Source: Paludibacter sp.
GTDB taxonomy: Bacteria > Bacteroidota > Bacteroidia > Bacteroidales > Paludibacteraceae
Assembly (NCBI GenBank): GCA_023666945.1
Contig: JAMPAY010000001.1
Coordinates: 124,001-188,000 of the forward strand
Reading direction: 5' to 3'
DNA length: 64,000 nt
The notes below the pieces were generated by a model, which saw nothing but the letters and a program-made list of their open reading frames with translations, ran no database searches and was not told the origin of the DNA. The translations under genes and the position numbers were made by a program. Of the stretch, positions 35,026-44,664 are shown piece by piece; positions within the stretch are counted from its first letter, which is position 1; each line of letters starts with the position of its first letter.

Positions 35026-35773
35026 CACTGTCAGTATCATCACTCCACTATACAATGGAGAACGCTTTATCGCACAAACCATCGAGAGTGTATTATCACA
35101 AACCTATCCTCATTGGGAGATGCTTATCATCAACGATGGGAGCACGGACAATAGCGAACATATTGCCATGCAATATGCACAACAGGATAATCGTATACAA
35201 GTCATATCACAACCTAACGCAGGAAGCGCAGCAGCACGCAACAACGGAATAAGACGCGCCACCGGCAGATACATAGCGCTGCTTGATGCCGATGATCTTT
35301 GGGAAAACTACTTTTTAGAAAGCCAATTGCAACTATTACACAACAAACAATGTACATTAGTCTATGGAGCACATAAACGTATCAACGAAATAGGCGAGGA
35401 AATACTTCAACCCTTTTACCCTCCCACGCAACTGACATACAACGACCTCCTCAAGACATGTTCTATCACATGCCTTACCGCCCTATACGATACTATGCCC
35501 TATGGGAAATTATTTCTGCACGAAGAATTTAAAAGTCTGCGTGACGACTATATTTATTGGCTCGAAATACTAAAAAAAGCAGGTACTGCTTACGGCAACA
35601 CACGCATAGTAGGCTCCTATCGCATTTTAGGTAATTCCGTATCGCGCAATAAGAAGAAAGTAATCAAACCGCAATATAGAGTTTATAAGGAAGTCGAAAA
35701 ACTAAGCACGCTCACCTCACTTTACTATTTGGCATGCTGGGCTATAAACGGCTTCTTCAAATATCGAAAATAA
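35018..35773 (+). CDS. Family 2 glycosyltransferase
   Basis: 251 aa. Motifs are SIITPLYNGERFIAQTIESVLSQTYPHWEM, INDGSTDNS, NAGSAAARNNGIRRATGRYIALLDADDLW, and an HEEFKSLRDDYIYWLEIL acceptor region. It belongs to the WcaA/TuaG-like branch rather than the branch of its two upstream neighbours. It overlaps the previous gene by 8 bp. Confidence 0.88.
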   Translation: MNNTVSIITPLYNGERFIAQTIESVLSQTYPHWEMLIINDGSTDNSEHIAMQYAQQDNRIQVISQPNAGSAAARNNGIRRATGRYIALLDADDLWENYFLESQLQLLHNKQCTLVYGAHKRINEIGEEILQPFYPPTQLTYNDLLKTCSITCLTALYDTMPYGKLFLHEEFKSLRDDYIYWLEILKKAGTAYGNTRIVGSYRILGNSVSRNKKKVIKPQYRVYKEVEKLSTLTSLYYLACWAINGFFKYRK

Positions 35774-35808
35774 AACTTATATACGTCAACAACTCTCCGC
35801 TCTTTACT

Positions 35809-36618
35809 ATGCTGAATGTATCTGTTGTATTATATCATCCTTCGTTGCTACAGTTGTATAATTTATTGGATATACTGCAACAATCAGAATGTGTAAAATA
35901 TATATATCTGATAGACAATTCACCCGAAAGAACAATCCGTATACCAGACAGATATAAGCGTACTAAATACATCTTTAACGGAAAAAACCTTGGCTATGGG
36001 GCAGGACATAATATTGCGCTCCGCAAAACCATTGCACACAACATACCATATCATCTTGTAGTAAATAGCGATATATCTTTCTCACCCGACATTCTGCTGC
36101 AAATGTTATACTATATGGATCAGCATCCCGATGTCGGACAAATGATGCCTAAGGTACTCTATCCTAACGGACAGATACAATATCTCTGCAAACTACTCCC
36201 CACTCCGTTAGATTTATTTGGCAGACGATTCCTTCCACGTAAACTAATGCAACGCCGCAACTACAAATTCGAACTGAGGGCATCCGGGTACAATCATATT
36301 ATAAACGCGCCCTATCTCTCCGGGTGTTTTATGCTCCTACGTACGGCAACATTAGAACGCATCGGACTATTCGATGAACGATTCTTCATGTATCCTGAAG
36401 ATATTGACTTAACACGCCGTATCCATCGAGAATATCACACACTATTCTACCCTGAAGCAACCATTATTCACGACCACGCCCAAGCCTCCTATCGCAACCT
36501 TCGTATGCTATGGATACATATTGTAAACCTATGCCGTTACTTCAATAAGTGGGGATGGTTTATTGATTCTGAACGCCGTCAAACCAACCACCTCACAATG
36601 TTAGCAATCGATAAGTGA
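35809..36618 (+). CDS. Family 2 glycosyltransferase (rhamnosyltransferase-like)
   Basis: 269 aa from the ATG at 35809 (LNVSVVLYHPS is the usual start of this branch); an ATG at 35734 would overlap the preceding gene by 40 bp. GNNxGxG-like GKNLGYGAGHNIALR, VVNSDISFSPDIL, PYLSGCFMLLRTATLERIGLFDERFFMYPEDIDLTRRIHREY match WbbL/GT2 rhamnosyltransferases. Its last 26 bp overlap the end of the opposite-strand antiporter gene. Confidence 0.87.
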   Translation: MLNVSVVLYHPSLLQLYNLLDILQQSECVKYIYLIDNSPERTIRIPDRYKRTKYIFNGKNLGYGAGHNIALRKTIAHNIPYHLVVNSDISFSPDILLQMLYYMDQHPDVGQMMPKVLYPNGQIQYLCKLLPTPLDLFGRRFLPRKLMQRRNYKFELRASGYNHIINAPYLSGCFMLLRTATLERIGLFDERFFMYPEDIDLTRRIHREYHTLFYPEATIIHDHAQASYRNLRMLWIHIVNLCRYFNKWGWFIDSERRQTNHLTMLAIDK

Positions 36619-37573
36619 GATAACCTGCATATACGAGCAATAACATGGCTCCCGCCCAACGTTTTACCTCTCGTTCCTTATTGGTCTTGACAAATATCCA
36701 TACCATAGCACATCCCAAAGCCGCCATCAATGCGTCCACTTCAACTCCCTTATAGGCTGGTAACGGACGTACAACAGCACTAACACCCAAAACAAAGAAC
36801 ACATTGAAGATATTGCTACCTATTACATTACCCAATGCAATATCCGAATTCTTCTTACATGCCGCCATAACAGAGGTGGCCAATTCAGGCAAGGAGGTGC
36901 CCAATGCGACTACAGTAAGCCCGATAATTGCATCGCTCACGCCTAAATCAAAAGCTATTTTTACAGCACTCTTTACAATCAATTCGCCGCCTACAACCAA
37001 ACCAATGACTCCCACCAATAACAAAAGCAATGCTTTCCAAATATTCATAGGCTTATACGATTCCAAGGTTGCAGTGCAGGCACATTCTTTGGCTTGACGA
37101 ACATTGAGTATCAAGAAAAATACAAAGAAAACTAACAGAGCAACTCCTTCCCAACGATAGATACCTCTTACAGAAGATGAAGGGTTTATGGCTACAAACA
37201 CAAATACTAACAAACCTGCAACCATACTCATCGGTATATCCAAATCACGACATGATTTTTGCGACACAACCGGATAAATAACCGCCGTTAACCCTAAAAC
37301 TACAAATACGTTAACAATATTACTACCTAAGATATTCGTCACTGCCAAATCGGTTACACCTTCCGACACCGAAACCAAATTGACAACCATCTCAGGCATA
37401 GACGTTCCGAAAGCAACTACGGTAAGTCCGATAACTAAATCAGAAATATTAAACCGTTTAGCAAGACCGGAGGCTCCATCCACTAACCAATCTGCCCCAA
37501 AGACAAGTAAAACCAACCCGACTAACAAGGCAATTGCCAACAATATAGGATTATTAAGAACTACTTCCATCAC
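36593..37573 (-). CDS. Calcium/sodium antiporter, CaCA family (YrbG type)
   Basis: 326 aa with about ten helices arranged as an inverted duplication. Both alpha repeats are intact: VVAFGTSMPEMVVNLVSV near residue 55 with NILGSNIVNVFVVLG, and VVALGTSLPELATSVMAA near 220 with NVIGSNIFNVFFVLG. The glutamates of the PE motifs are the ion ligands. It exchanges Ca2+ for Na+ or H+ across the inner membrane. It is 18 bp downstream of ychF on the same strand and convergently overlaps the glycosyltransferase gene. Confidence 0.92.
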   Translation of the reverse strand: MMEVVLNNPILLAIALLVGLVLLVFGADWLVDGASGLAKRFNISDLVIGLTVVAFGTSMPEMVVNLVSVSEGVTDLAVTNILGSNIVNVFVVLGLTAVIYPVVSQKSCRDLDIPMSMVAGLLVFVFVAINPSSSVRGIYRWEGVALLVFFVFFLILNVRQAKECACTATLESYKPMNIWKALLLLLVGVIGLVVGGELIVKSAVKIAFDLGVSDAIIGLTVVALGTSLPELATSVMAACKKNSDIALGNVIGSNIFNVFFVLGVSAVVRPLPAYKGVEVDALMAALGCAMVWIFVKTNKEREVKRWAGAMLLLVYAGYLTYRLLTL

Positions 37574-37591
37574 CTTATACTATTACCCTCT

Positions 37592-38695
37592 TTATACATT
37601 AAAACGGAAATGCATGATATCTCCGTCTTGTACAAGGTAATCTTTTCCCTCTATAGCCAATTTTCCTGCTTCACGACACGCCGGCTCCGAACCTAAGGCT
37701 ATATAATCTTCATACTTTATAACCTCAGCACGAATAAAACCACGTTCAAAATCACTATGTATCACACCGGCACACTGCGGAGCCTTACTACCTTCTACGA
37801 ATGTCCAAGCACGCACTTCATCACTACCTGCCGTCAAAAAAGTCTGCAAATGCAGCAAACGATACGCCATCTTTATCAAACGGTTCACACCGGATTCCTC
37901 CAGACCTATTTCCGAAAGAAACATCTGACGTTCCTCATACGTTTCCAATTCTGCAATCTCCGATTCTATCTTTGCAGCAACAACCAATACCTGTGCATTC
38001 TCATCGGAAACTGCCTCTCGAACTTGTTCCACATAAGCATTGCCCGATACCGCCGACGCCTCATCCACATTGCATACATACATCACCGGCTTATTTGTCA
38101 AAAGAAACATCTCACGTGCAATGGTTTCTTCATCTTTGTTTTCCAAAACAACCGTACGAGCAGATCTCCCATGCTCCAACGCATCTTTATAACGCAACAA
38201 AACTTGTACAGCCGTTTTCGCCTGTTTATCCTGTCCCACCATCGCCTGCTTTTGCACTTTTTGCAAACGCGATTCCACCGTTTCTAAATCTTTCAACTGC
38301 AACTCTGCGTCTATAATTTCCTTGTCACGCACAGGATCCACCGAACCGTCCACATGCACCACATTGGAATCTTCGAAGCAACGCAACACATGTAAAATAG
38401 CATCCGTCTCACGTATATTGGCAAGAAACTTATTTCCTAATCCCTCGCCTTTGCTGGCACCTTTTACCAAGCCAGCAATATCCACAATTTCCACGGTTGT
38501 TGGTATCACACGTTCCGGATGACACAATTCCGCAAGACGATTCAAACGTTCATCCGGAACAGTAATTACACCCACATTAGGTTCTATCGTACAAAACGGG
38601 AAATTGGCTGATTGTGCCTTAGCATTGCTCAAACAATTGAAAAGCGTGGATTTACCCACATTGGGGAGCCCCACTATTCCACATCTAAGTGACAT
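37592..38695 (-). CDS. ychF: Ribosome-binding ATPase YchF (OLA1 family)
   Basis: 367 aa, the normal length. The G1 motif GLPNVGKSTLFN is at the N-terminus, DIAGLVKGASKGEGLGNKFLANIRETDAI gives G3, and the atypical G4 region NKPVMYVCNVDE explains ATP preference. The C-terminal TGS domain contains VRAWTFVEGSKAPQCAGVIHSDFERGFIRAEV. It binds the 70S ribosome. A promoter lies just upstream, back to back with that of the S4 protein. Confidence 0.95.
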   Translation of the reverse strand: MSLRCGIVGLPNVGKSTLFNCLSNAKAQSANFPFCTIEPNVGVITVPDERLNRLAELCHPERVIPTTVEIVDIAGLVKGASKGEGLGNKFLANIRETDAILHVLRCFEDSNVVHVDGSVDPVRDKEIIDAELQLKDLETVESRLQKVQKQAMVGQDKQAKTAVQVLLRYKDALEHGRSARTVVLENKDEETIAREMFLLTNKPVMYVCNVDEASAVSGNAYVEQVREAVSDENAQVLVVAAKIESEIAELETYEERQMFLSEIGLEESGVNRLIKMAYRLLHLQTFLTAGSDEVRAWTFVEGSKAPQCAGVIHSDFERGFIRAEVIKYEDYIALGSEPACREAGKLAIEGKDYLVQDGDIMHFRFNV

Positions 38696-38737
38696 ATCTC
38701 TATCTTCTATAGTTATTTTTTTTCGTTATTCAGAATG

Positions 38738-38745
38738 CAAAGATA
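38738..38745 (-). promoter_or_regulatory. Promoter -7 box of ychF
   Basis: The minus strand reads TATCTTTG followed by CATTC, 43 bp upstream of the ychF start. Confidence 0.7.
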
Positions 38746-38768
38746 CAATCTTTTTCCGGATTTTATAG

Positions 38769-38776
38769 TATCTTTG
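38769..38776 (+). promoter_or_regulatory. Promoter -7 box of S4-domain gene
   Basis: TATCTTTG followed by CACAAC, 20 bp before the ATG. It is 23 bp from the opposite-strand ychF box with the identical octamer. Confidence 0.7.
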
Positions 38777-38795
38777 CACAACAAAAAACTCGAAT

Positions 38796-39020
38796 ATGAC
38801 CACCACACAATTCACTCTGCGCCAAGGGGAGAGTTTCATTCCTCTCAATCAATTGCTCAAAGCAACCAATCTCGTTTATACAGGCAGCGAAGCCAACATT
38901 TTTATCACACAAGGAGACGTCTTGCGCAACGGAGAAGTCGAACTCCGAAAACGTGCAAAAATAACTGCAGGAGAAGAAATTACTTTCCAAGACCACACCA
39001 TTCGAGTACTTGAAAAATAA
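38796..39020 (+). CDS. Small S4-domain RNA-binding protein (YbcJ-like)
   Basis: 74 aa consisting of one S4 domain. FIPLNQLLKATNLVYTGSEANIFITQGDVLRNGEVELRKRAKITAGEEI has the helix-helix-beta pattern and the G-V-x-x-N-G-E-x-E-x-R-K core of the family. Such free-standing S4 proteins bind structured RNA, and homologs have been linked to ribosome-associated roles, but the target is unknown. It has its own promoter and aspA follows with a separate promoter. Confidence 0.88.
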   Translation: MTTTQFTLRQGESFIPLNQLLKATNLVYTGSEANIFITQGDVLRNGEVELRKRAKITAGEEITFQDHTIRVLEK

Positions 39021-39056
39021 TTTGCAATCATTGTTGGCTCTTTCCGCAAAAAGAAC

Positions 39057-39064
39057 TACCTTTG
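39057..39064 (+). promoter_or_regulatory. Promoter -7 box of aspA
   Basis: TACCTTTG followed by CGCTATC, 45 bp before the ATG at 39110. Confidence 0.7.
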
Positions 39065-39109
39065 CGCTATCATTTTAACAAATCTGCAACAACCACTAAG
39101 TTAAGTAAT

Positions 39110-40525
39110 ATGACTTATCGTACAGAATCCGATCTTATCGGCGAATTGCAAATTCCGGCCGATGTGCTCTACGGCGTACAAACCATGCGCGGTATTGAAA
39201 ATTTCCCTATCAGCAAATTCCATCTTTCCGACTATCCCGATTTTGTCAAAGGATTAGCCATCACAAAACTTGCTGCCGCCATTGCTAACCATTCGTTAGG
39301 TTTGCTTACCGATGAACAATTCGATGCCATCAGCAAAGCGTGCAACGAAATTCGAGAGGGAAAACACCTTAAGCAATTCCCTGTCGACATGATTCAAGGT
39401 GGAGCAGGAACTACCACCAATATGAATGCCAACGAAGTCATTGCCAATCGTGCACTGCAAATCATGGGACACAACCCGGGAGAATATCAATACTGCTCAC
39501 CCAACGATCATGTAAACTGCTCGCAGTCAACCAACGATGCATATCCTACCGCTATCCATTTAGGGTTGTACGCCACACATCTTACCTACTTAAAGCATTT
39601 CAGTCTGCTCATTGAGGCATTCGATGCGAAAGCACAAGAATTCGCCCACATCCTCAAAATGGGACGTACTCAATTGGAAGACGCCGTTCCTATGACATTA
39701 GGACAAACATTTGGAGCCTTTGCCGACATCCTTCGCGACGAAATTAAACATCTTAATATTGCCGCAGAAGAATTTCTCACCGTTAATATGGGAGCAACGG
39801 CAATCGGTACTGGCATCTGTTCCGAACCCGAATATGCAGGAAAGTGTATTACTGCTTTACGAGAAATCACAGGTTGGGATATCCGTTTAGCCAATAACTT
39901 GGTAGCCGCCACAAGCGATACATCATGCATGGTAGGATATTCCTCTGTCTTAAAAAGAATAGCCACAAAACTCAATAAAATATGTAACGACCTGCGTCTT
40001 TTAGGGTCTGGTCCCAAATGCGGTCTGCATGAGTTCGACCTTCCTGCACGCCAACCGGGGTCATCAATCATGCCGGGGAAAGTCAATCCGGTTATTCCCG
40101 AGGTCATGAATCAAATAGCCTACAAGGTCATTGGTAACGACCTCTGTGTCACTATGGCTAATGAGGCTGCGCAAATGGAACTCAACGCCATGGAGCCCGT
40201 TATGGCTCAATGTTGTTTCGAGTCTGCAGAAATTATGATGAACGGCTTCGATGTACTGCGCACGTATTGTATCAACGACATCAAGGCAGATGAAGAAAAG
40301 TGTCGTAACTACGTCCGTGGTTCTATCGGTATTGTTACCGCACTCAACCCTATTATCGGATACAAAAATTCAACAAAAATAGCCAAGGAAGCATTGGCAA
40401 CCGGACGCCCTGTCTACGATTTGGTTCTGGAACATGGTATTCTCTCAAAAGAAGAACTCGATACCATCCTCAAACCGGAAAACATGATACACCCCGTCAA
40501 GTTGGATATCAAACCACGAAAATAA
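39110..40525 (+). CDS. aspA: Aspartate ammonia-lyase
   Basis: 471 aa from the ATG at 39110; an upstream in-frame start at 39062 overlaps the promoter. Fumarase/aspartase superfamily motifs are clear: RTESDLIGELQIPADVLYGVQT, GGAGTTTNMNANEVIANRA, SQSTNDAYPTA, and the mobile SS loop signature GSSIMPGKVNPVIPE with the catalytic serine. It deaminates L-aspartate to fumarate, feeding the fumarate respiration typical of Bacteroidota. A related fumarase is a less likely alternative. Confidence 0.92.
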   Translation: MTYRTESDLIGELQIPADVLYGVQTMRGIENFPISKFHLSDYPDFVKGLAITKLAAAIANHSLGLLTDEQFDAISKACNEIREGKHLKQFPVDMIQGGAGTTTNMNANEVIANRALQIMGHNPGEYQYCSPNDHVNCSQSTNDAYPTAIHLGLYATHLTYLKHFSLLIEAFDAKAQEFAHILKMGRTQLEDAVPMTLGQTFGAFADILRDEIKHLNIAAEEFLTVNMGATAIGTGICSEPEYAGKCITALREITGWDIRLANNLVAATSDTSCMVGYSSVLKRIATKLNKICNDLRLLGSGPKCGLHEFDLPARQPGSSIMPGKVNPVIPEVMNQIAYKVIGNDLCVTMANEAAQMELNAMEPVMAQCCFESAEIMMNGFDVLRTYCINDIKADEEKCRNYVRGSIGIVTALNPIIGYKNSTKIAKEALATGRPVYDLVLEHGILSKEELDTILKPENMIHPVKLDIKPRK

Positions 40526-40551
40526 TACAATTCAACATATTGTATAATCTG

Positions 40552-40580
40552 ATTATGCCGCATTTTGAGTGCGGCATAAT
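40552..40580. terminator. Bidirectional terminator, overlaps protease stop
   Basis: ATTATGCCGCA and TGCGGCATAAT form a perfect 11-bp stem with a 7-nt loop between convergent aspA and the CPBP protease gene. The hairpin encodes the last codons and stop of the protease gene. Confidence 0.72.
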
Positions 40581-41452
40581 TGTTTATGCAACATCATCAC
40601 GCCTACACTTATCACAAGCAAACTCAAGAAACCTACCCACAGCGTATCTCCTGTGCCAAAAACATCGATTTCATCGGTATCTATACCACGCATATAATAA
40701 ACATTGTACAGCACCACAGCAAAGGCATTGTTTGTGAAATGTGCCAATATCGGCAACCACAGACTACCTGACCATACCAACATATAACCGAATAAAGCAC
40801 CCATCAACATACGCGGTACAAAGCCATAAAACTGAAGATGTATCGCCGAAAATAAAATCGCCGATGCCCATATTGCTAAATGATTGCTCGTTCTACTAAC
40901 CGACTTGTCAGCAGTAGGCACAAACAAATTCTGCATTACTCCTCTAAAAAACAATTCCTCACTCAAAGCAGGAAGAAAAGCCATTAACACAATATTACAC
41001 AACAGCACACCTATCGAATCTGCACGTATAAACTGTTCCGTCAATACTGCTGCCGCATTCTCTTGTTGCTGCATCCACATCTCTATATCGCTCAGAAATC
41101 CGGGTAAACACAACTGTTGGTTCAACCAACTCAATAAATTAATACCGGGCGAAGCAATTATTAACAACAATATTACACCTACACAACTTCGCCAATTAGG
41201 AATAGATGATAGGTGTAAATAGGTCATTGGGGAATCGCTCCACAAATAAGCTGCAACCAAACACGGCAACATAAACGTACCTATCGTTTGTAACATCTGC
41301 ATTACCTTTAGCGACACAACATCCTGTCTATCACCATATAGCAAAGCCCACACACCGATCGCTATCATTGTAAACAACAACATACATCCTAAAAATAGAA
41401 CTATTTTCCCTAATGGATGCGATTCCCGCAAAACCCCTTTAATCTTTTTCAT
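40553..41452 (-). CDS. CPBP family intramembrane metalloprotease
   Basis: 299 aa with about eight membrane helices. Motif 1 is EELFFRGVMQNLF (EExxxR), motif 2 is SAIHLQFYGFVPR (FxxxH type), and HFTNNAFAVVLYN is the HxxxN motif. These define CAAX-protease/bacteriocin-processing (Abi) membrane proteins that cleave within the membrane; substrates are rarely known. It lies 96 bp downstream of priA on the same strand and its 3' end is inside the shared terminator. Confidence 0.9.
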   Translation of the reverse strand: MKKIKGVLRESHPLGKIVLFLGCMLLFTMIAIGVWALLYGDRQDVVSLKVMQMLQTIGTFMLPCLVAAYLWSDSPMTYLHLSSIPNWRSCVGVILLLIIASPGINLLSWLNQQLCLPGFLSDIEMWMQQQENAAAVLTEQFIRADSIGVLLCNIVLMAFLPALSEELFFRGVMQNLFVPTADKSVSRTSNHLAIWASAILFSAIHLQFYGFVPRMLMGALFGYMLVWSGSLWLPILAHFTNNAFAVVLYNVYYMRGIDTDEIDVFGTGDTLWVGFLSLLVISVGVMMLHKQLCRTQNAA

Positions 41453-41548
41453 AGCCCTCTTATATCTTTTGTTGTATTTATTATGAAAACTCTACCTTGT
41501 ATAATCATGCGTACCACGCACCTTGCTATTTTATTCTAATAACGCTTT

Positions 41549-44011
41549 TTACATCGGATCTACATCCACATAAACAGAAACCGATTTACCTTTCTCTGTC
41601 ATCCGAATCTGCTCTATAGATTGCTTCAACAACATTTTTGCCCGAGCATAAGATGCATCCGCCTCTATCTTCAATAAGATTTTGCGCACATACATATTCT
41701 GCACTCTACTCACCAATGGTATCACAACCGAAGAACAACGGCGGGTAAACACTACTTTCAATTGCTGCTGCAACATAGCAGATACGGTATCCGCAATATA
41801 CAAATCCCTATGCCGCAACGTAATCTCCAACAATCGATAAAATGGGGGGTATTTGAACAATCTTCGTTCCTCTATCTGTTCTGCATAAAACGACTCATAA
41901 TCATGTTGTACCAATTGTTTAAACAACCGATTCTCCGGATTCGATGTCTGTATATACACATCACCTCGTTGTTTCTTCCTACCCGCACGACCGCTCACCT
42001 GCTCTAACATCTGAAATGCATATTCATAGGCACGAAACGTAGGTTGATTCATCAAGTTATCAGCATTCAATACCGCAACCAAACTCACATCATCAAAATG
42101 CAAACCCTTACTAATCATCTGTGTTCCTACCAATATATCCGTACTATGCGACTCAAAATCTGCTATAAGGCGTTCATACGAATTCTTATTCCGGGTTGTA
42201 TCCAAATCCATACGGGCTATACGTGCTGTCGGAAACAATTGCACCATTTCATCCTCTATCTTCTCTGTTCCGAAACCTCTGTCTGCGAGTGCCTCCTTCC
42301 CACAAACAGGACACTTATCAGGCAACTGAATCGCATAACCGCAATAGTGACAAACAAGCATTTGTTGATGTTTATGCAAAGTCATACTCACATCACAATG
42401 CACACATTTCGGAATATAAGCACACACTTTACATTCCACATACGGAGCATAACCGCGACGATTTTGAAAAACAATTACTTGTTTTTCTCGACCGATTTCA
42501 TCGGATATTTTATGCACCAACACATCGGAAAAATGCCCCATCATTTCTTTTCTATGATACTGCCTCCGTGTATCTATCAATCGGATATCCGGCATCTCTA
42601 CATCATTATGACGATGTTTCAAACTTACCAAACCATATTTACCGTTCAAAGCATTGTAATAGGTTTCTATTGCAGGAGTAGCAGTACCCAATAACACTTT
42701 AGCACCATGCAACCCTGCAAGTACAATCACTGTATTACGAGCATTATAGCGCGGAGCAGGCTCTTGTTGTTTATACGAAGCATCATGCTCTTCATCCACA
42801 ACCACCAACCCCAACTTGTCAAACGGAAGAAAAAGTGAAGAACGCACACCCAATACCACCTCATACTCGCCCGACTGCACTTTCTTGTAAATCTCCACAC
42901 GCTCTGCATCAGAAAAACGAGAATGATACACACCTAATCGGCTACCGAATACGGCCCGCAATCGATCTGTTAATTGAGTGGTCAAAGCAATCTCCGGAAC
43001 CATATACAACACCTGCTTCTTTTCCGCAAGTACATTGTTTATCAGTTGTATATATATTTCCGTCTTACCACTTCCCGTTACACCATGCAGCAATACAACA
43101 TCCTTTGCTTGCCACAATCTTTCCGTATCCTCATAAGCCGCTTCCTGAAATGGATTCAACGTATGAGCGTTCTCTACCTCTACCTTCTCTTTATCCAAAC
43201 GCCCCACTGCTACATCACTCACCAGTAACACACCTTTCGTCTCCAAACTTTTCAAAATAGCAGCCGATACGTTGGCCTTCGCCAATAAAGTTTGTCTTTC
43301 TATCTGACCGTACTTCACCCCCAATGATTGCGCATTAACAATACACTCCTGCATATAGCACCTTAATAAGGCTTGCTGTTTCTTGCTCTTTTGCAATCCG
43401 GTCAATAGAGAAGCCAACTTATTTTCGTCCCGAAAAGCCGGATGTAAACTCACCATTTTCTGCACACGAGGTCTGTAGCGGTCAATTACATGCTCACTCA
43501 AAACAACCGCCCCTGATGCTATCAATCGATCCAAAGCAGGAAGCACATGTTTCACCTGCATCACCCTGCCTATCTCATCAATACTTTTTTCTTTCCCGTC
43601 CGACAAATATTCTAACACACGCTGCTGTGTTGAAGTAAACGTCTGCCCCTCCTCCCTTATCTCATTCAAACGAATACGAGTCTCGCTCTCCAGTTTCAAA
43701 GCCGAGGGCAAAGCCGCTTTCATTACCTCCCCCAACGTACACATATAATACGAGGCTATCCACTGCCACAACTCTATTTGTACCGGATTTACAATAGGAC
43801 TATCATCCAACAAACATATAATATCTTTCAACGCAAACTCTTCCGTCCCTTGCGAAGAAGACAATGACAATATCACCCCTGTCACTATCTTCTTCTTACC
43901 CAATGGCACTAACACCCTCATTCCCACCACTGCCGAGACAGCGATTTCATCGGGAATATTATAAGTCAGTACGCCCTCAAAGGCTAAAGGAAGAACAACA
44001 TCTGCCCGCAT
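41549..44011 (-). CDS. priA: Primosomal replication protein N' (PriA helicase)
   Basis: 820 aa. An N-terminal 3'-DNA-binding domain (ADVVLPLAFEGVLTYNIPDE) is followed by the helicase core: Walker A LHGVTGSGKTEIYIQL, DEEH box VVDEEHDASYKQQEPAPRYNARN, and ATPAIET. The inserted zinc-binding region has paired cysteines CKVCAYIPKCVHC and CHYCGYAIQLPDKCPVCG. It restarts stalled replication forks. It is 30 bp after tdk, so recJ-tdk-priA appear co-transcribed, linking repair and replication functions. Confidence 0.95.
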   Translation of the reverse strand: MRADVVLPLAFEGVLTYNIPDEIAVSAVVGMRVLVPLGKKKIVTGVILSLSSSQGTEEFALKDIICLLDDSPIVNPVQIELWQWIASYYMCTLGEVMKAALPSALKLESETRIRLNEIREEGQTFTSTQQRVLEYLSDGKEKSIDEIGRVMQVKHVLPALDRLIASGAVVLSEHVIDRYRPRVQKMVSLHPAFRDENKLASLLTGLQKSKKQQALLRCYMQECIVNAQSLGVKYGQIERQTLLAKANVSAAILKSLETKGVLLVSDVAVGRLDKEKVEVENAHTLNPFQEAAYEDTERLWQAKDVVLLHGVTGSGKTEIYIQLINNVLAEKKQVLYMVPEIALTTQLTDRLRAVFGSRLGVYHSRFSDAERVEIYKKVQSGEYEVVLGVRSSLFLPFDKLGLVVVDEEHDASYKQQEPAPRYNARNTVIVLAGLHGAKVLLGTATPAIETYYNALNGKYGLVSLKHRHNDVEMPDIRLIDTRRQYHRKEMMGHFSDVLVHKISDEIGREKQVIVFQNRRGYAPYVECKVCAYIPKCVHCDVSMTLHKHQQMLVCHYCGYAIQLPDKCPVCGKEALADRGFGTEKIEDEMVQLFPTARIARMDLDTTRNKNSYERLIADFESHSTDILVGTQMISKGLHFDDVSLVAVLNADNLMNQPTFRAYEYAFQMLEQVSGRAGRKKQRGDVYIQTSNPENRLFKQLVQHDYESFYAEQIEERRLFKYPPFYRLLEITLRHRDLYIADTVSAMLQQQLKVVFTRRCSSVVIPLVSRVQNMYVRKILLKIEADASYARAKMLLKQSIEQIRMTEKGKSVSVYVDVDPM

Positions 44012-44041
44012 ATCTCAACAACACTAAAAAATGTACAAATT

Positions 44042-44635
44042 TCAAGATAACGACTCTCCTCGCTTTATTTTCTCATAGCAGTTACGACAAATCGGTTCAT
44101 ATTTTTCCGTTTCTCCCAACAGAACACGCTTATCACTATCCACCAAACGATGAGATATATAGGCCAAGTCACCGCAATGCACACAAATAGCATGCACTTT
44201 ATACACGTCTTCGGCTATCGCCATCAACGCAGGCATCGGACCAAAAGGTTGACCCTGATAATCCATATCCAACCCCGCAATAATCACTCTCGTACCGTTA
44301 TTGGCAAGTTCCCTGCATACATCCACCAGCCCCATGTCAAAAAACTGAGCCTCATCTATTCCTACCACATCCACATTGCTCGCCAATAACAATATGTTTC
44401 CTGAAGAATCCACCGGAGTCGATTGAATCACATTACGATCATGCGACACCACATCCGCTTCTGAGTAACGCACATCCAAAGCAGGCTTGAATATCTCTAC
44501 CGTTTGTTTGGCAAACTGAGCACGCTTCATTCTACGAATCAATTCTTCGGTCTTACCGGAAAACATACTGCCACAAACTACCTCGATACTGCCTCTGCGT
44601 TGTTTGGGCGATTGTTGGTCTCTTTCTGAAAACAT
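44042..44635 (-). CDS. tdk: Thymidine kinase (type II)
   Basis: 197 aa. The P-loop is [21 protein letters not shown], the lasso/active-site region includes [20 protein letters not shown], and the structural zinc is held by [13 protein letters not shown] and PICRNCYEK. It phosphorylates thymidine to dTMP in salvage. It lies 29 bp after recJ and 30 bp before priA on the same strand. Confidence 0.95.
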   Translation of the reverse strand: MFSERDQQSPKQRRGSIEVVCGSMFSGKTEELIRRMKRAQFAKQTVEIFKPALDVRYSEADVVSHDRNVIQSTPVDSSGNILLLASNVDVVGIDEAQFFDMGLVDVCRELANNGTRVIIAGLDMDYQGQPFGPMPALMAIAEDVYKVHAICVHCGDLAYISHRLVDSDKRVLLGETEKYEPICRNCYEKIKRGESLS

Positions 44636-44664
44636 AAAATAAGAAAGTATTGTATTAGTTATTT

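Noticed and set aside
33455..36618. The glycosyltransferase cluster as a complete capsule or O-antigen locus
   Set aside because: No flippase, ABC exporter, chain-length regulator, priming transferase or nucleotide-sugar gene is present.
42044..42694. A 216-codon plus-strand frame inside priA
   Set aside because: It is antisense to the helicase core with no family signature and the His/Ile/Thr-rich composition of shadow frames.
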